Positions 32,685-41,300 of a stretch of 46,333 nucleotides of DNA are shown one piece after another. Numbering within the stretch: the stretch's first letter is position 1; each line of letters opens with the position of its first letter. The notes beneath the pieces are model-generated. The model saw only the letters and a program-made list of their open reading frames with translations. It had not been told where the DNA came from and did not search any database. Source of the stretch: JAFLCA01 sp041907145 (GTDB lineage: Bacteria; Bdellovibrionota_C; UBA2361; JAFLCA01); the NCBI GenBank assembly GCA_041907145.1, contig JAYRHW010000237.1, forward strand, positions 1 through 46,333, given 5' to 3'. The position numbers and the translations under genes were made by a program.

Positions 32685-33476
32685 ATGATTCGAGCACTGT
32701 ATACCGCCGCTACCGGCATGAATGCTCAGGAAACTAATATTGACGTCATCGCCAACAACTTGGCCAACGTCAATACCAACTCCTACAAGAAGAGCCGCGC
32801 AGATTTCCAAGACTTGATGTATCAGGCAGTGGTCGAGCCGGGGGCCCCAACGTCGGCTACTACCTCGAGTCCAAGCGGCATCCAAGTCGGACTTGGTGTG
32901 AAGACTGCCGCCGTCCAAAAAGTATTCGAGCAGGGAGACTTAACCTCGACCAGCAACCAGCTCGACGTTGCCGTGGAAGGGGATGGATTCTTTCAGGTGA
33001 CCATTCCAGGAGATGGGACCCTGGCTTACACACGTTCAGGAGCATTTCAGCTGGATCAAAGCGGGCAGATTGTTACCTCAGATGGCTACGTCGTATCACC
33101 CGGAATAACTGTTCCTACCGATGCTTTGTCCGTCACCATAGCTCAAGATGGCACGGTGAGTGTGACTCAGCCAGGAAACACGACACCCACCAGCGTTGGA
33201 CAACTTTCCGGATATCGCTTTCCCAATAATGCGGGACTGCGCGCCGTTGGACGCAATCTCTATCAGGAAACTGTGTCCTCCGGAACCGCGACAAACGGAA
33301 ATTTCTCGGAAAATGGGTTCGGGCGCCTTTCGCAAGGCTTCCTCGAGAGCAGTAACGTGAGTGTCGTGGAGCAGGTCGTAAACATGATTACCGCGCAGCG
33401 TGCCTATGAAGCGTCTTCAAAGGGGATCACGACCGCCGAAGATATGCTTTCGCAGGCCATTAACTTGAAGAGGTAG
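32685..33476 (+). CDS. flgG: FlgG: flagellar distal rod protein
   Basis: The protein is 263 aa, the typical FlgG length. N-terminal ATGMNAQETNIDVIANNLANV (about 10-30), central FEQGDLTSTSNQLDVAVEGDGFF and C-terminal VVEQVVNMITAQRAYEASSK are FlgG signatures. FlgG forms the distal rod on which the P and L rings assemble. It is followed after 2 bases by flgA, so coupling is likely. Confidence 0.97.
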   Translation: MIRALYTAATGMNAQETNIDVIANNLANVNTNSYKKSRADFQDLMYQAVVEPGAPTSATTSSPSGIQVGLGVKTAAVQKVFEQGDLTSTSNQLDVAVEGDGFFQVTIPGDGTLAYTRSGAFQLDQSGQIVTSDGYVVSPGITVPTDALSVTIAQDGTVSVTQPGNTTPTSVGQLSGYRFPNNAGLRAVGRNLYQETVSSGTATNGNFSENGFGRLSQGFLESSNVSVVEQVVNMITAQRAYEASSKGITTAEDMLSQAINLKR

Positions 33477-33478
33477 CG

Positions 33479-34450
33479 ATGAGTAGGCAGGTCTCGATAA
33501 TTGCTGTCTTGTGCTTGAGCTTGCTAAGTTACGCCCAGGCTGACACAGGCAGTGTGCGCAGCATCAAGGTAACGGGCCGCGAAAGTATTACGGTAACGAC
33601 TCCTGTCTTGCGCCTTGGAGATGTGGCCGAAGTGTCATCTGCCGAGTCACTCGATGATGAGGTAGTGATAGGGCTCCAAAAGATTTATCTCGAACGCAGC
33701 CCTGCACCGGGCAGGGAGCTTACTCTCAGCGCCGCCTCGGTACTCGAAACCTTGGGCACACAGGGCATCGACCTAAAGCGCATCACCTATACATTTCCTC
33801 GTATTATGACTGTTCGCCGTGCCGGACGCCCGGTAAGCGCACAGGAAGTTCGCGATGCTATCGAACGAGCTATGCAGAGCCTTGGAGCAGATGTGGCCAT
33901 CAAGGAGGTGCGTTATCAGGAGGGGCAGCTTATTAGCCCCGGCACTGCCACCATCGAAGCATCGACTCTGCCGGTCACGATTCCAGGTCTGAGAAGCTTT
34001 TCTATTAACGCGATCGTTGATGGAGAGAAGCAGCCCCCCTTTACCGTCTCCGCCAGTGTCGAAGAGTGGGGAATGATGCCCGTAGCCAAGCGCACGGTCT
34101 CGCGGGGCAGTTTGATAGCGGCCGACGATGTGGTCATGGCGAGGGTGAACCTCGCGGCATTGCCGGGCGACGCACTGCGCAAGGATGAAGATGTCATTGG
34201 ACTCGAGGTAAACCGGGACATAAGTTTCGGCGAAATTTTTCGTAAGGAGAAGCTGACGATTCCGCCCTTGGTCACCGCCGGGGCAAAGGTGACCATGCTC
34301 TATCGCCGCGGTCCCTTCGAGGCCACCGCTACCGGTATAGCGCTGGAGTCCGGGGTTCGGGGTCAGGAAATCAAGATCAAGAACGAAACGTCGAAGAAAG
34401 TCGTAAGCGGAGTGGTACTAGAGCCCGGGATTATCGGAGTGAAGCCATGA
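33479..34450 (+). CDS. flgA: FlgA: P-ring assembly chaperone
   Basis: The protein is 323 aa with a signal peptide (cleavage after YAQA). The C-terminal half holds the SAF/FlgA module: VAKRTVSRGSLIAADDVVMARV, then EVNRDISFGEIFRKEKL and KVTMLYRRGPFEATATGIAL. FlgA is a periplasmic chaperone for FlgI. The start ATG is 2 bases after the flgG stop and the stop overlaps the flgH ATG (ATGA). Length is above many FlgA proteins because of an N-terminal domain. Confidence 0.92.
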   Translation: MSRQVSIIAVLCLSLLSYAQADTGSVRSIKVTGRESITVTTPVLRLGDVAEVSSAESLDDEVVIGLQKIYLERSPAPGRELTLSAASVLETLGTQGIDLKRITYTFPRIMTVRRAGRPVSAQEVRDAIERAMQSLGADVAIKEVRYQEGQLISPGTATIEASTLPVTIPGLRSFSINAIVDGEKQPPFTVSASVEEWGMMPVAKRTVSRGSLIAADDVVMARVNLAALPGDALRKDEDVIGLEVNRDISFGEIFRKEKLTIPPLVTAGAKVTMLYRRGPFEATATGIALESGVRGQEIKIKNETSKKVVSGVVLEPGIIGVKP

Positions 34451-35430
34451 GAAAAATATCAACGATAAGTTTGGTTGTACTGGGGGCTCTGTCCAATTCG
34501 GGATGCCAGCCTCCGCGCTTTGTCACGGCCTCCATTCCGGCTAGGGAGTATGCCGAGTCAGTGCGGTCGCAGTATGCCTCGCACGGTCAGCCCTATTCGG
34601 GACGTACGGAACGTCCAGGACAATTTACCAATGTTTCGACGGTCATTAACGCCGAGAGTCGAGACACGGCGCGTGCGCGGTTGCGGTTTGCCTCCGATAG
34701 CGGATCGGCAGCGCAGGGCGTCGATACAGCGCAATCAGATCCAGCTTTTGCAGAAGGGTCGGAAACCGGTGATTCCGGTATTATAATGAAGCGCAGCACG
34801 ATGCAGAATCGTCGCGACTATGTCGGGCCGCTTACGCTGGGCGATCCGGGTGTGACGGCGTCTCTCTGGCAGGAAAGCCGCAGTGCCGGCGACCTATTCC
34901 ATGATACGCGAGCTTGGCAGCCGATGGATGTGTTAACCATCGTCGTTTCTGAAAATGCGGAAGGAAAGAATAACGCCAATACAGAAGTTAAATCCAAGTC
35001 CTCAATCGATGCGAGTATCGATAACCTCCTCGGAATCGAAACAGATATCGAAAAGCTCGGAAATCGAATTTCTAGCGGCACCGCAAAGAAAACCGCATTC
35101 TTGGCCGCTGAAAGCCAGAATGATTACAAGGGTGAGGGCAAGACGGATCGTAAGGGCAGCTTGAAGGGTCGAATTTCCGCCATGGTCGTCGAGGTCTTGC
35201 CGTCGGGTGTGCTGAGAATCGAGGGCGAGAAGATTGTGAGCATAAATGCCGAACAGCAGATTATGAAAATATCCGGACTGGTCCGGCCGCGAGATATTAA
35301 CGCGGATAACGAGGTTGATTCCTCGCGTCTCGCGCAGTTGCGAGTTGATTACTACGGCGAGGGCACCGTGGGCGAAGCCCAAAACGGCGGCTGGCTCGGA
35401 CGATTTATGAGGAAGGTATGGCCATTCTAA
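34447..35430 (+). CDS. flgH: FlgH: L-ring lipoprotein with a long N-terminal extension
   Basis: The protein is 327 aa, about 100 residues longer than usual FlgH. The lipoprotein signal ends near Cys20 (LSNSGC, with an unusual Asn at -3). Residues about 20-130 are hydrophilic and not FlgH-like. From about residue 135 the FlgH core is clear: SLWQESRSAGDLFHDTRAW, MDVLTIVVSENAEGKN, and GKTDRKGSLKGRISAMVVEVLPSG, GLVRPRDINADNEVDSSRLA near the end. FlgH forms the outer-membrane ring. It overlaps flgA by 4 bases and flgI by 13. Confidence 0.93.
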   Translation: MRKISTISLVVLGALSNSGCQPPRFVTASIPAREYAESVRSQYASHGQPYSGRTERPGQFTNVSTVINAESRDTARARLRFASDSGSAAQGVDTAQSDPAFAEGSETGDSGIIMKRSTMQNRRDYVGPLTLGDPGVTASLWQESRSAGDLFHDTRAWQPMDVLTIVVSENAEGKNNANTEVKSKSSIDASIDNLLGIETDIEKLGNRISSGTAKKTAFLAAESQNDYKGEGKTDRKGSLKGRISAMVVEVLPSGVLRIEGEKIVSINAEQQIMKISGLVRPRDINADNEVDSSRLAQLRVDYYGEGTVGEAQNGGWLGRFMRKVWPF

Positions 35431-36518
35431 AGAAAATCGCATTATTCGTCGCGTTGGCTTTGGCCGCGGGGACTCCAGCGCAAGCCGCACGGCTAAAGGA
35501 CTTAGCTGATGTTGAAGGTGTGCGAGGGAATCAGCTTTTCGGTTATGGTGTTGTCGTCGGGCTCAATGGCAGCGGTGACGGAAGCAGCGCGGCTTTTACG
35601 ACGCGCAGCCTGGCAAACATGCTCGAGCGTCTCGGTATCAGAGTCGATCCCAAGGAGATTAAGGTTAAAAACGTTGCTGCGGTAATGGTAACTGCAACAC
35701 TACCTGCCTTCATCCGTCCCGGTTCCAAGCTCGACGTAACGCTGTCATCCATCGGTGATGCCAAGAGTTTACAAGGTGGAAATTTGATTCTTACACCCCT
35801 CAAGGGAGCCGACGGGAACACCTATGCCGTAGCGCAGGGCTCAGTAAGTGTCGGAGGATTTTCCGTCGAGGGTGGGGGCGATTCCGCGCAGAAGAATCAT
35901 CCTACTGTAGGATTAATTTCCCAGGGTGCTATCGTCGAACGTGCTATCCCCTTTGATCTCTTCCAGTCTCAGCGAATACGCATCGTACTTCGCGAACCGG
36001 ACTTTATAACAATGACCAGGCTCGTGAACACCATTAACACGAATTTGGGCCGCCCGTTGGCTGCGGCTATTGACTCGGCATCGGTCGAGATTCCGCTTAT
36101 CGGGGAGTATCAGCGGGACCCGATCGGTCTCGTGGCCCGGCTCGAGGTGCTCGATCTGGATCAGGACATGGGTGCCAGAGTTGTGGTTAATGAGCGTACC
36201 GGGACGATTATCATGGGTGAGGCCGTCACGCTCAGCAAGGTGGCGCTTGCCCATGGAAATCTGAATATCGCCATTCGCTCGGAAACTCAGGTCTCCCAAC
36301 CGAATCCACTCGGCCAGGGCACTACGCAGGTGGTCACCAACGCCGACGTGAATGTAGGAGAGGAGAAGAATGGACTGGCAATCGTAGGCGGCCAAGTGAC
36401 GCTGGGCGAAGTGGTCAATGCGCTCAACGCGCTGGGCGCCACTCCGCGGGATTTGATCTCGATATTTCAGGCGCTCAAGCGCGCAGGAGCGTTGCACGCC
36501 GAGCTCGTCATAATGTAG
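35418..36518 (+). CDS. flgI: FlgI: P-ring protein
   Basis: The protein is 366 aa, typical for FlgI. The signal peptide (cleaved after QAA) is followed by RLKDLADVEGVRGNQLFGYG, GLNGSGDG, FIRPGSKLDVTLSSIGDAKS and a C-terminal NALNALGATPRDLISIFQAL. FlgI makes the peptidoglycan-layer ring with help from FlgA. The ATG overlaps the flgH end by 13 bases. Confidence 0.97.
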   Translation: MAILKKIALFVALALAAGTPAQAARLKDLADVEGVRGNQLFGYGVVVGLNGSGDGSSAAFTTRSLANMLERLGIRVDPKEIKVKNVAAVMVTATLPAFIRPGSKLDVTLSSIGDAKSLQGGNLILTPLKGADGNTYAVAQGSVSVGGFSVEGGGDSAQKNHPTVGLISQGAIVERAIPFDLFQSQRIRIVLREPDFITMTRLVNTINTNLGRPLAAAIDSASVEIPLIGEYQRDPIGLVARLEVLDLDQDMGARVVVNERTGTIIMGEAVTLSKVALAHGNLNIAIRSETQVSQPNPLGQGTTQVVTNADVNVGEEKNGLAIVGGQVTLGEVVNALNALGATPRDLISIFQALKRAGALHAELVIM

Positions 36519-36535
36519 GCGCGGAGGGGTATTTT

Positions 36536-36934
36536 ATGCCTGATGACAGCAATCCTTTCCGCATTACCGGGCTTAGCGGCATGCTGGGCGCCAGCTTAAA
36601 TTCGCAGCGTGGCCTTGAGGCTACGGCGAAACGCATGGAGGGCCTTAAAAATGCCAGTAACTCCGGTAAGATAGCTGGGCAGCCGGGAGCCAAAGGTCAG
36701 CAGGATGAGGTTACCAAGGCAGCCACCCAGTTCGAGGCACTACTCTTGCACCAAATGCTTAATGAGATGTGGAAATCTGTCCCCAAGGACAGCCTATTCG
36801 ACGATGGCGGGCATGAGCAGGAGATGTATCGGGACATGCTCAACGAGGGAATAGCTAATGATATCGCGGAGAAACAGAGTATCGGTATCCGTGATGCGGT
36901 CATTCGGGACATGCAGAAGCGCTTAAATAAGTAG
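36536..36934 (+). CDS. flgJ: FlgJ-type rod-binding protein (no muramidase domain)
   Basis: The protein is 132 aa. It has only the FlgJ N-terminal rod-binding domain (about 55-130): ATQFEALLLHQMLNEMWKSVP, EQEMYRDMLNEGIANDIAEKQSIGI. The C-terminal muramidase of enterobacterial FlgJ is missing, as in many deltaproteobacterial forms, so peptidoglycan opening must be by another enzyme. It starts 17 bases after flgI. Confidence 0.9.
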   Translation: MPDDSNPFRITGLSGMLGASLNSQRGLEATAKRMEGLKNASNSGKIAGQPGAKGQQDEVTKAATQFEALLLHQMLNEMWKSVPKDSLFDDGGHEQEMYRDMLNEGIANDIAEKQSIGIRDAVIRDMQKRLNK

Positions 36935-37058
36935 CTAACCTTGGCTTTTTGGCATCTTAAAGGGGTGCAGATCAAGGAGTCGCGAGTAAAATCGGGCTTC
37001 TTGTTAACATAGTAATGTCGGTGGCACGGAGCCGCCGCAGAGAGGCAGAGGAAGACTT

Positions 37059-37394
37059 ATGAAAATTAAGAATTCTATCGGTGAAGCGCAGCAGGATGCC
37101 GCGAAAATCATTCGCCAGAATCTTAACGCACGCGAGAAGGCCGCCGACGCAGCCGTCTCACAGAAGTCTGGGAAGGGATCGTCCACCGACTCCGTCGATG
37201 TGACGATGGCCAAGATGATTTCCGATCAGCTCGATCCGACGAAAATGGCTGCCGAGCGTCGCGATAAAATCGAGCGTCTCAAGAAACTGATCGCCAGCGG
37301 CGAATACAAGCCTTCGTCCGAAGCAGTGGCTCAGGCCGTGCTTGATGAGGTTTCATTCGAGATCGCGGGCGCGGGCAGCATCGAGAAACTCTAG
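37059..37394 (+). CDS. flgM: FlgM: anti-sigma-28 factor
   Basis: The protein is 111 aa. The C-terminal FlgM motif is visible: DKIERLKKLIASGEYKPSSEAVAQAVLDE (about 68-98), which holds sigma-28 (FliA). The N-terminus is disordered (Lys/Ala/Ser-rich). FlgM is exported through the completed hook so late flagellar genes are turned on. It is followed by flgN after 2 bases. The 124-base gap before it may carry its own promoter; no clear sigma-28 site was found. Confidence 0.88.
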   Translation: MKIKNSIGEAQQDAAKIIRQNLNAREKAADAAVSQKSGKGSSTDSVDVTMAKMISDQLDPTKMAAERRDKIERLKKLIASGEYKPSSEAVAQAVLDEVSFEIAGAGSIEKL

Positions 37395-37396
37395 CT

Positions 37397-37915
37397 ATGA
37401 TAAACCGCAATTCTCGCCTAATCCGTGACCTCGAACGAGTTCTTCGCACAGAGATCCGGCTTCAGGAGGAGTATGCCTCCGTACTCATCGAAGAGCGGAC
37501 TACGTTGACCCGCTTCAATGCCGAAAAAATCGAACAACTCTCGCTGCGCCGTGAGGAACTCAATGGAAGGATCGCGATTGCGGCCGCGGAACGCCTCGAG
37601 CTCATGAAAATATTCCCCAACTATGAAGGCAAGCGTCTCACAGAACTCATTCGTACGCACTGCCACAGGCAGGACAGTGCTCTGTTGCTTCCCTTGGCTG
37701 AAAAACTAAAATCTGTTGCGCAAAGCACCAAGTCCTCGGGGAAGGAATTCAAGCAGCTGGTCGACTTTTCGCTCAATCTCGTCAATGGGACCCTTTCAAT
37801 CCTGTGGTCGGCAACCCAGAACGTGACGAAATCCTACACGCCCCAAGGCACCGTCCGTGAAGCGTTTCATCCTTCCGTGACGCAGCGCTGGGCTGGTTTG
37901 CTGAAGCAAGCCTGA
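37397..37915 (+). CDS. flgN: FlgN: chaperone for hook-associated proteins
   Basis: The protein is 172 aa, entirely helical (LIRDLERVLRTEIRLQEEYASVLIEERTTLTRFNAEKIEQL...). The pattern, size and place between flgM and flgK fit FlgN, which binds FlgK and FlgL and delivers them to the export gate. Sequence conservation of FlgN is low, so position is part of the evidence. Confidence 0.82.
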   Translation: MINRNSRLIRDLERVLRTEIRLQEEYASVLIEERTTLTRFNAEKIEQLSLRREELNGRIAIAAAERLELMKIFPNYEGKRLTELIRTHCHRQDSALLLPLAEKLKSVAQSTKSSGKEFKQLVDFSLNLVNGTLSILWSATQNVTKSYTPQGTVREAFHPSVTQRWAGLLKQA

Positions 37916-38044
37916 GCCTGGAGGTTTCCCCTTAAGTCAGCTCCACTTTGACTGCGTACTCTGCTTTGAGGTTTCAACGAATATTCAGAGCACTCTGAGA
38001 CGGCAGGGTTTTCGCAATCGATTGAAATTACAGAGCGGGATACT

Positions 38045-38060
38045 GGGCATAGGCCTTGCA
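38045..38060 (+). promoter_or_regulatory. Sigma-54-like promoter element before flgK
   Basis: GGGCATAGGCCTTGCA matches TGGCACG-N4-TTGCA at most positions with GG and GC correctly spaced. It lies 59 bases upstream of the flgK ATG. It shares the GGCATA box with the element at 44694-44709. Confidence 0.55.
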
Positions 38061-38082
38061 CTCTAATCAGCAGGGGCATTAC

Positions 38083-38103
38083 AACCGGCAAAATCTGCCG
38101 GTT
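38083..38103 (+). promoter_or_regulatory. Leader hairpin just before flgK
   Basis: A perfect 8-bp stem AACCGGCA/TGCCGGTT with a 5-base loop lies 15 bases before the ATG, in the leader of the predicted flgK transcript. A GGA (38109-38111) just after the stem is the only ribosome-binding-like sequence. It may tune flgK translation; a CsrA role is possible because csrA and fliW are nearby, but this is inference. Confidence 0.45.
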
Positions 38104-38118
38104 CTGCTGGATTAAGAC

Positions 38119-39774
38119 ATGGCGAATTACAGTGCGAAAATTCTAAACAACGCCACCGGCGCCTTAGCCGCGCAGCAAGCCGTCATTGCCGCTGCCTCCA
38201 ACAATATTGCTAATGCGAATACCCCAGGTTACTCGCGGCGTGTTGTCGAGCTGCAAACACGCGCATCGGGCGGCGAGGGCGTAGGCGTCAATGTCGGGAA
38301 CGGCGTCGAAGTCGGCCGCCTGGCGCGCCTCACCGACACCTTCTTGGAAAAGCTCGTCCGCGATACTACAGCCGATAAAAACTACTACGGCGTACAGAAC
38401 GATTTGCTTCGGCGCGTCGACGCCCTATTCTCGGTGACCGGCGATAAGCCGACGATTGGTTCGGCGATGACCGCCTTTTTTGCGTCGGTCAATGATTTAG
38501 CTGCCAATCCGTCGAGTATACCGCTTCGATCGACCATGATTGATCGCGGCAATGACCTCGTGTCCGCCATTCGGACTACCTTTCAGACGATCGCCGATAT
38601 CCAGAATGAGGCTGACGGCCGGATTGCCACCGAAATACAGGGGGTAAATTCGCTTACCCAGCAAATTGGCAGCCTTAACGACCGCATTCGTGCGAATGAG
38701 CGCACAGGCAATACTGATGCCGACAGCCGCGACCAGCGTGATGTTCTCATGCAGCGCCTTTCGGAGAAGATTGGATACTCGACCGTCGAACTTCCAGATG
38801 GAACCGTAACCCTTTCCCTGTCGAATGGATTCGTGCTGGTTTCGGGCGGTGACGCTCGGCAGCTGCAAACGACACCAAATCCCTCTTTCTCGCCAGGAAG
38901 TCTGCCGCCCGCCCTCAATGGCGGCATTCTTAGCTATATCGTGTATGACTATAGCGGCGGTGCCGGAGCTCCTGCGCATGTTGATCTCAGCAGAGTCATC
39001 GGAGGCGGCGGGGGAACGCTTGGCGGACTAATGGCCGTACGCGGATACAACGATCCGAATAATACTTCGGCCTTTGACGCAGACGGAGTGCTGGTGGGCG
39101 TTGCCTCGCGCGTCGAGTCGATTGCTCGGCAATTACTCACGACCATCAATCAGTCTTATCTCGGCCCCGATAACGATCCTGGCACAGCGGGACATCAGCC
39201 ATCGGCAGGTGACCTGGATGGCCATACGGCTGATTTCTACAACGCGACCGATCATGCGTACAATCTGTTCTCTTTCGATTTCAATGGAACCAAAGACGCC
39301 GATGGCGACGGATTGCCCAACGACCTGAATGCGCTGGGCGTGGACAGCTTTGCGCGAGTGCTCCAGTTTGGAGTCTCCGATCCGCGTCGCATCGCTGCGG
39401 CGCTCAATGCCGGCTCCTTGGGTAGCCCGGTCTATGCCCCCGGTGACGGACGCAACCTCGAGAATCTGGCGGGGTTCGAAACCAACAGCACCATGAATTT
39501 TTCGGTCGGCAGCTATTCCATGACCGGAACATTCGGAGAGACCTACGCTGAATCAGTCGGATATGTCGGTAATTCGGTTGGAAGCGTCAAGACTCAGCTC
39601 GATGTGACGACCGACAATTTGACCACGGCGCTCAACCACCGCGATGAGGTTTCCGGGGTAAGTCTCGACGAGGAATTTACCAGCCTCATCAAATTCCAGA
39701 AGGCGTACCAGGCGTCTGCAAAGTTGATTAAAGTAGCCGATGATCTCTTAACCCAAATAGTGAATATCCTATGA
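38119..39774 (+). CDS. flgK: FlgK: hook-filament junction protein 1
   Basis: The protein is 551 aa. The N-terminal rod/hook motif (AAASNNIANANTPGYSRRVVEL, 25-45) and the C-terminal helix LDEEFTSLIKFQKAYQASAKL are FlgK features, around a variable centre. FlgK joins hook to filament together with FlgL. The stop overlaps flgL (ATGA). A sigma-54-like element and a hairpin precede it, so it probably starts a second flagellar transcript. Confidence 0.96.
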   Translation: MANYSAKILNNATGALAAQQAVIAAASNNIANANTPGYSRRVVELQTRASGGEGVGVNVGNGVEVGRLARLTDTFLEKLVRDTTADKNYYGVQNDLLRRVDALFSVTGDKPTIGSAMTAFFASVNDLAANPSSIPLRSTMIDRGNDLVSAIRTTFQTIADIQNEADGRIATEIQGVNSLTQQIGSLNDRIRANERTGNTDADSRDQRDVLMQRLSEKIGYSTVELPDGTVTLSLSNGFVLVSGGDARQLQTTPNPSFSPGSLPPALNGGILSYIVYDYSGGAGAPAHVDLSRVIGGGGGTLGGLMAVRGYNDPNNTSAFDADGVLVGVASRVESIARQLLTTINQSYLGPDNDPGTAGHQPSAGDLDGHTADFYNATDHAYNLFSFDFNGTKDADGDGLPNDLNALGVDSFARVLQFGVSDPRRIAAALNAGSLGSPVYAPGDGRNLENLAGFETNSTMNFSVGSYSMTGTFGETYAESVGYVGNSVGSVKTQLDVTTDNLTTALNHRDEVSGVSLDEEFTSLIKFQKAYQASAKLIKVADDLLTQIVNIL

Positions 39775-40757
39775 CACGCGTAACAGAGTCTCAGCTAGGC
39801 CGCGTCAATCTCAGCAATATTAGCCGCAGCAAAGAGAAGATTCTAAAGCTGAACGAGGAAATCGATAGCGGCTACAAGGTCCAGACGCCGTCGGATTCCG
39901 ATGCCTCGGCGGTCATAGAAAAATATCACCAAGCTCTGGATAAGCTTGCGACCTACAAGAATCGCACGGCGTCCGTAAAAAGCTTTCTGACCTATCAAGA
40001 CGACAATCTGTCACAGGTAAGTGACCTGTTGAACCGCGCCCGTGAAGTGGCGACGCAGGCAGCGAACTCCACCAATTCGCCGGGAACCCGAGCTCAGATG
40101 GCCGAAGAGGTTTTTCAAATCCGCGATCATTTGGTCTCACTGGCGAATGCGCAATATCAGGGAAAATATATTTGGGGCGGGGCTCAGGATACTAACCAGC
40201 CCTACGATGCGCAGACCTATACCAATCCTCCGACCGGAGGGGCGTCGCAGCGATATGTTTGGGACAACCTCGCTGGTCGAGACATCACGCGTACCGTGAA
40301 TATCTCGGAAAACCTGACTATCGGAATAGATAGCCAAGGAAATACGGTTTTCGATAATGCCCTCCAAGGTCTCGAGCGTTTAGGGAGAGCTCTCGCGGGG
40401 TATCAAACATCGCCCGCTTCCGGAGTGCCTACGGGGGCAGGGGCAGCATATAACTTCCCGACTGATTACACGCTCCAGACGCAGGATATTCAGAACGCAC
40501 TCAACCTGCTCGATCAGGCGCGCAGCAATGACATCGAGCCGAAGCGAGTGGAGCTGGGAGGCAAGCTTAGACGAATCGATACGGCAGAGTCTCTGCTCTC
40601 ACTGACTCAAACGAATGCCGAGGAGGCGCTGGATAAGCTTCAGAACGCCGACATAGCGGAATCCGCCAGTGCGCTTACGCAGGCCCAGTCAGTCCTGCAG
40701 GCATCGCTGAGCGTGACCGCACGGGTCATGAATCAGTCGATTCTTGACTATTTATAG
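39771..40757 (+). CDS. flgL: FlgL: hook-filament junction protein 3
   Basis: The protein is 328 aa, flagellin-like. Residues about 5-140 form the N-terminal flagellin helix region (NISRSKEKILKLNEEIDSGYKVQTPSDSD, then LSQVSDLLNRAREVATQAANST). The C-terminal ALTQAQSVLQASLSVTARVMNQSILDYL is the closing helix. FlgL caps the junction. It overlaps flgK by 4 bases. csrA follows 162 bases downstream. Confidence 0.95.
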   Translation: MTRVTESQLGRVNLSNISRSKEKILKLNEEIDSGYKVQTPSDSDASAVIEKYHQALDKLATYKNRTASVKSFLTYQDDNLSQVSDLLNRAREVATQAANSTNSPGTRAQMAEEVFQIRDHLVSLANAQYQGKYIWGGAQDTNQPYDAQTYTNPPTGGASQRYVWDNLAGRDITRTVNISENLTIGIDSQGNTVFDNALQGLERLGRALAGYQTSPASGVPTGAGAAYNFPTDYTLQTQDIQNALNLLDQARSNDIEPKRVELGGKLRRIDTAESLLSLTQTNAEEALDKLQNADIAESASALTQAQSVLQASLSVTARVMNQSILDYL

Positions 40758-40919
40758 CAGCCCTCGAACCCGCCTAAACGCCATTCTATTTCTACGGCCA
40801 GCCGTATGTGTAATTGCGGGGTTAGCCGTAAGTAGTGTAAATCCTATTCCAGCTTTTTGTAATCTAAACCCAGGAAGCAATAGTTTTGTTATTTTTGCCA
40901 AGGAAGGCGGCCTGCAGCG

Positions 40920-41300
40920 ATGCTGATTCTGACAAGAAAACCCGGCGAAAGCCTGTATATCGGTGACAACGTAAAGATCACCATAGTCGAGATAAAGGGG
41001 CATCAGATTCGAGTGGGAATCGATGCTCCTCCCGAGTTGAGAATCTACCGGGAAGAAATTTATCTGCAGATCTTGGAAGAGAATAAGAAAGCTGCTGAAG
41101 CACCTGCTGGTGCTGATAAGGGACTTGAAGGTTTGACCTCGGCTTGGGCAGAACGGAAACCGGGAAGCACTCCTGGTGCTCCGATTGGACAAAAGCGGTC
41201 GATTGCTGCGCTTGGCTCTTCGAAGCCAAACACGGCTGGAGGATCGCAAACGGTCATTCGACGCAAGCGAAACAAGCTTGAGGGCGAGGACGAAGAATAA
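40920..41300 (+). CDS. csrA: CsrA: RNA-binding translational regulator with a long C-terminal tail
   Basis: The protein is 126 aa; usual CsrA is 60-80. Residues 1-55 are the CsrA core with the RNA-binding first strand (MLILTRKPGESLYIGD) and the second RNA-binding segment RIYREEIYLQI (Arg44). Residues about 60-126 are a non-conserved tail: Ala/Gly/Pro/Ser-rich, then a basic patch (VIRRKRNK) and an acidic end. CsrA binds GGA in leader hairpins to block translation. fliW begins directly after its stop. FliW antagonises CsrA, so the tail may matter for that contact. Confidence 0.93.
   Translation: MLILTRKPGESLYIGDNVKITIVEIKGHQIRVGIDAPPELRIYREEIYLQILEENKKAAEAPAGADKGLEGLTSAWAERKPGSTPGAPIGQKRSIAALGSSKPNTAGGSQTVIRRKRNKLEGEDEE

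Noticed and set aside
35913..36497. A 194-codon minus-strand ORF inside flgI
   Set aside because: Shadow of a well-conserved flgI; no start signal or family features.
37022..37028. A sigma-54 promoter before flgM (TGGCACG)
   Set aside because: The -24 box is perfect, but at the -12 position the sequence is CGCCG, not TTGCA.
40744..40926. A 60-codon + strand ORF between flgL and csrA
   Set aside because: It starts inside the flgL end and runs into csrA, with no ribosome-binding site; taken as intergenic.
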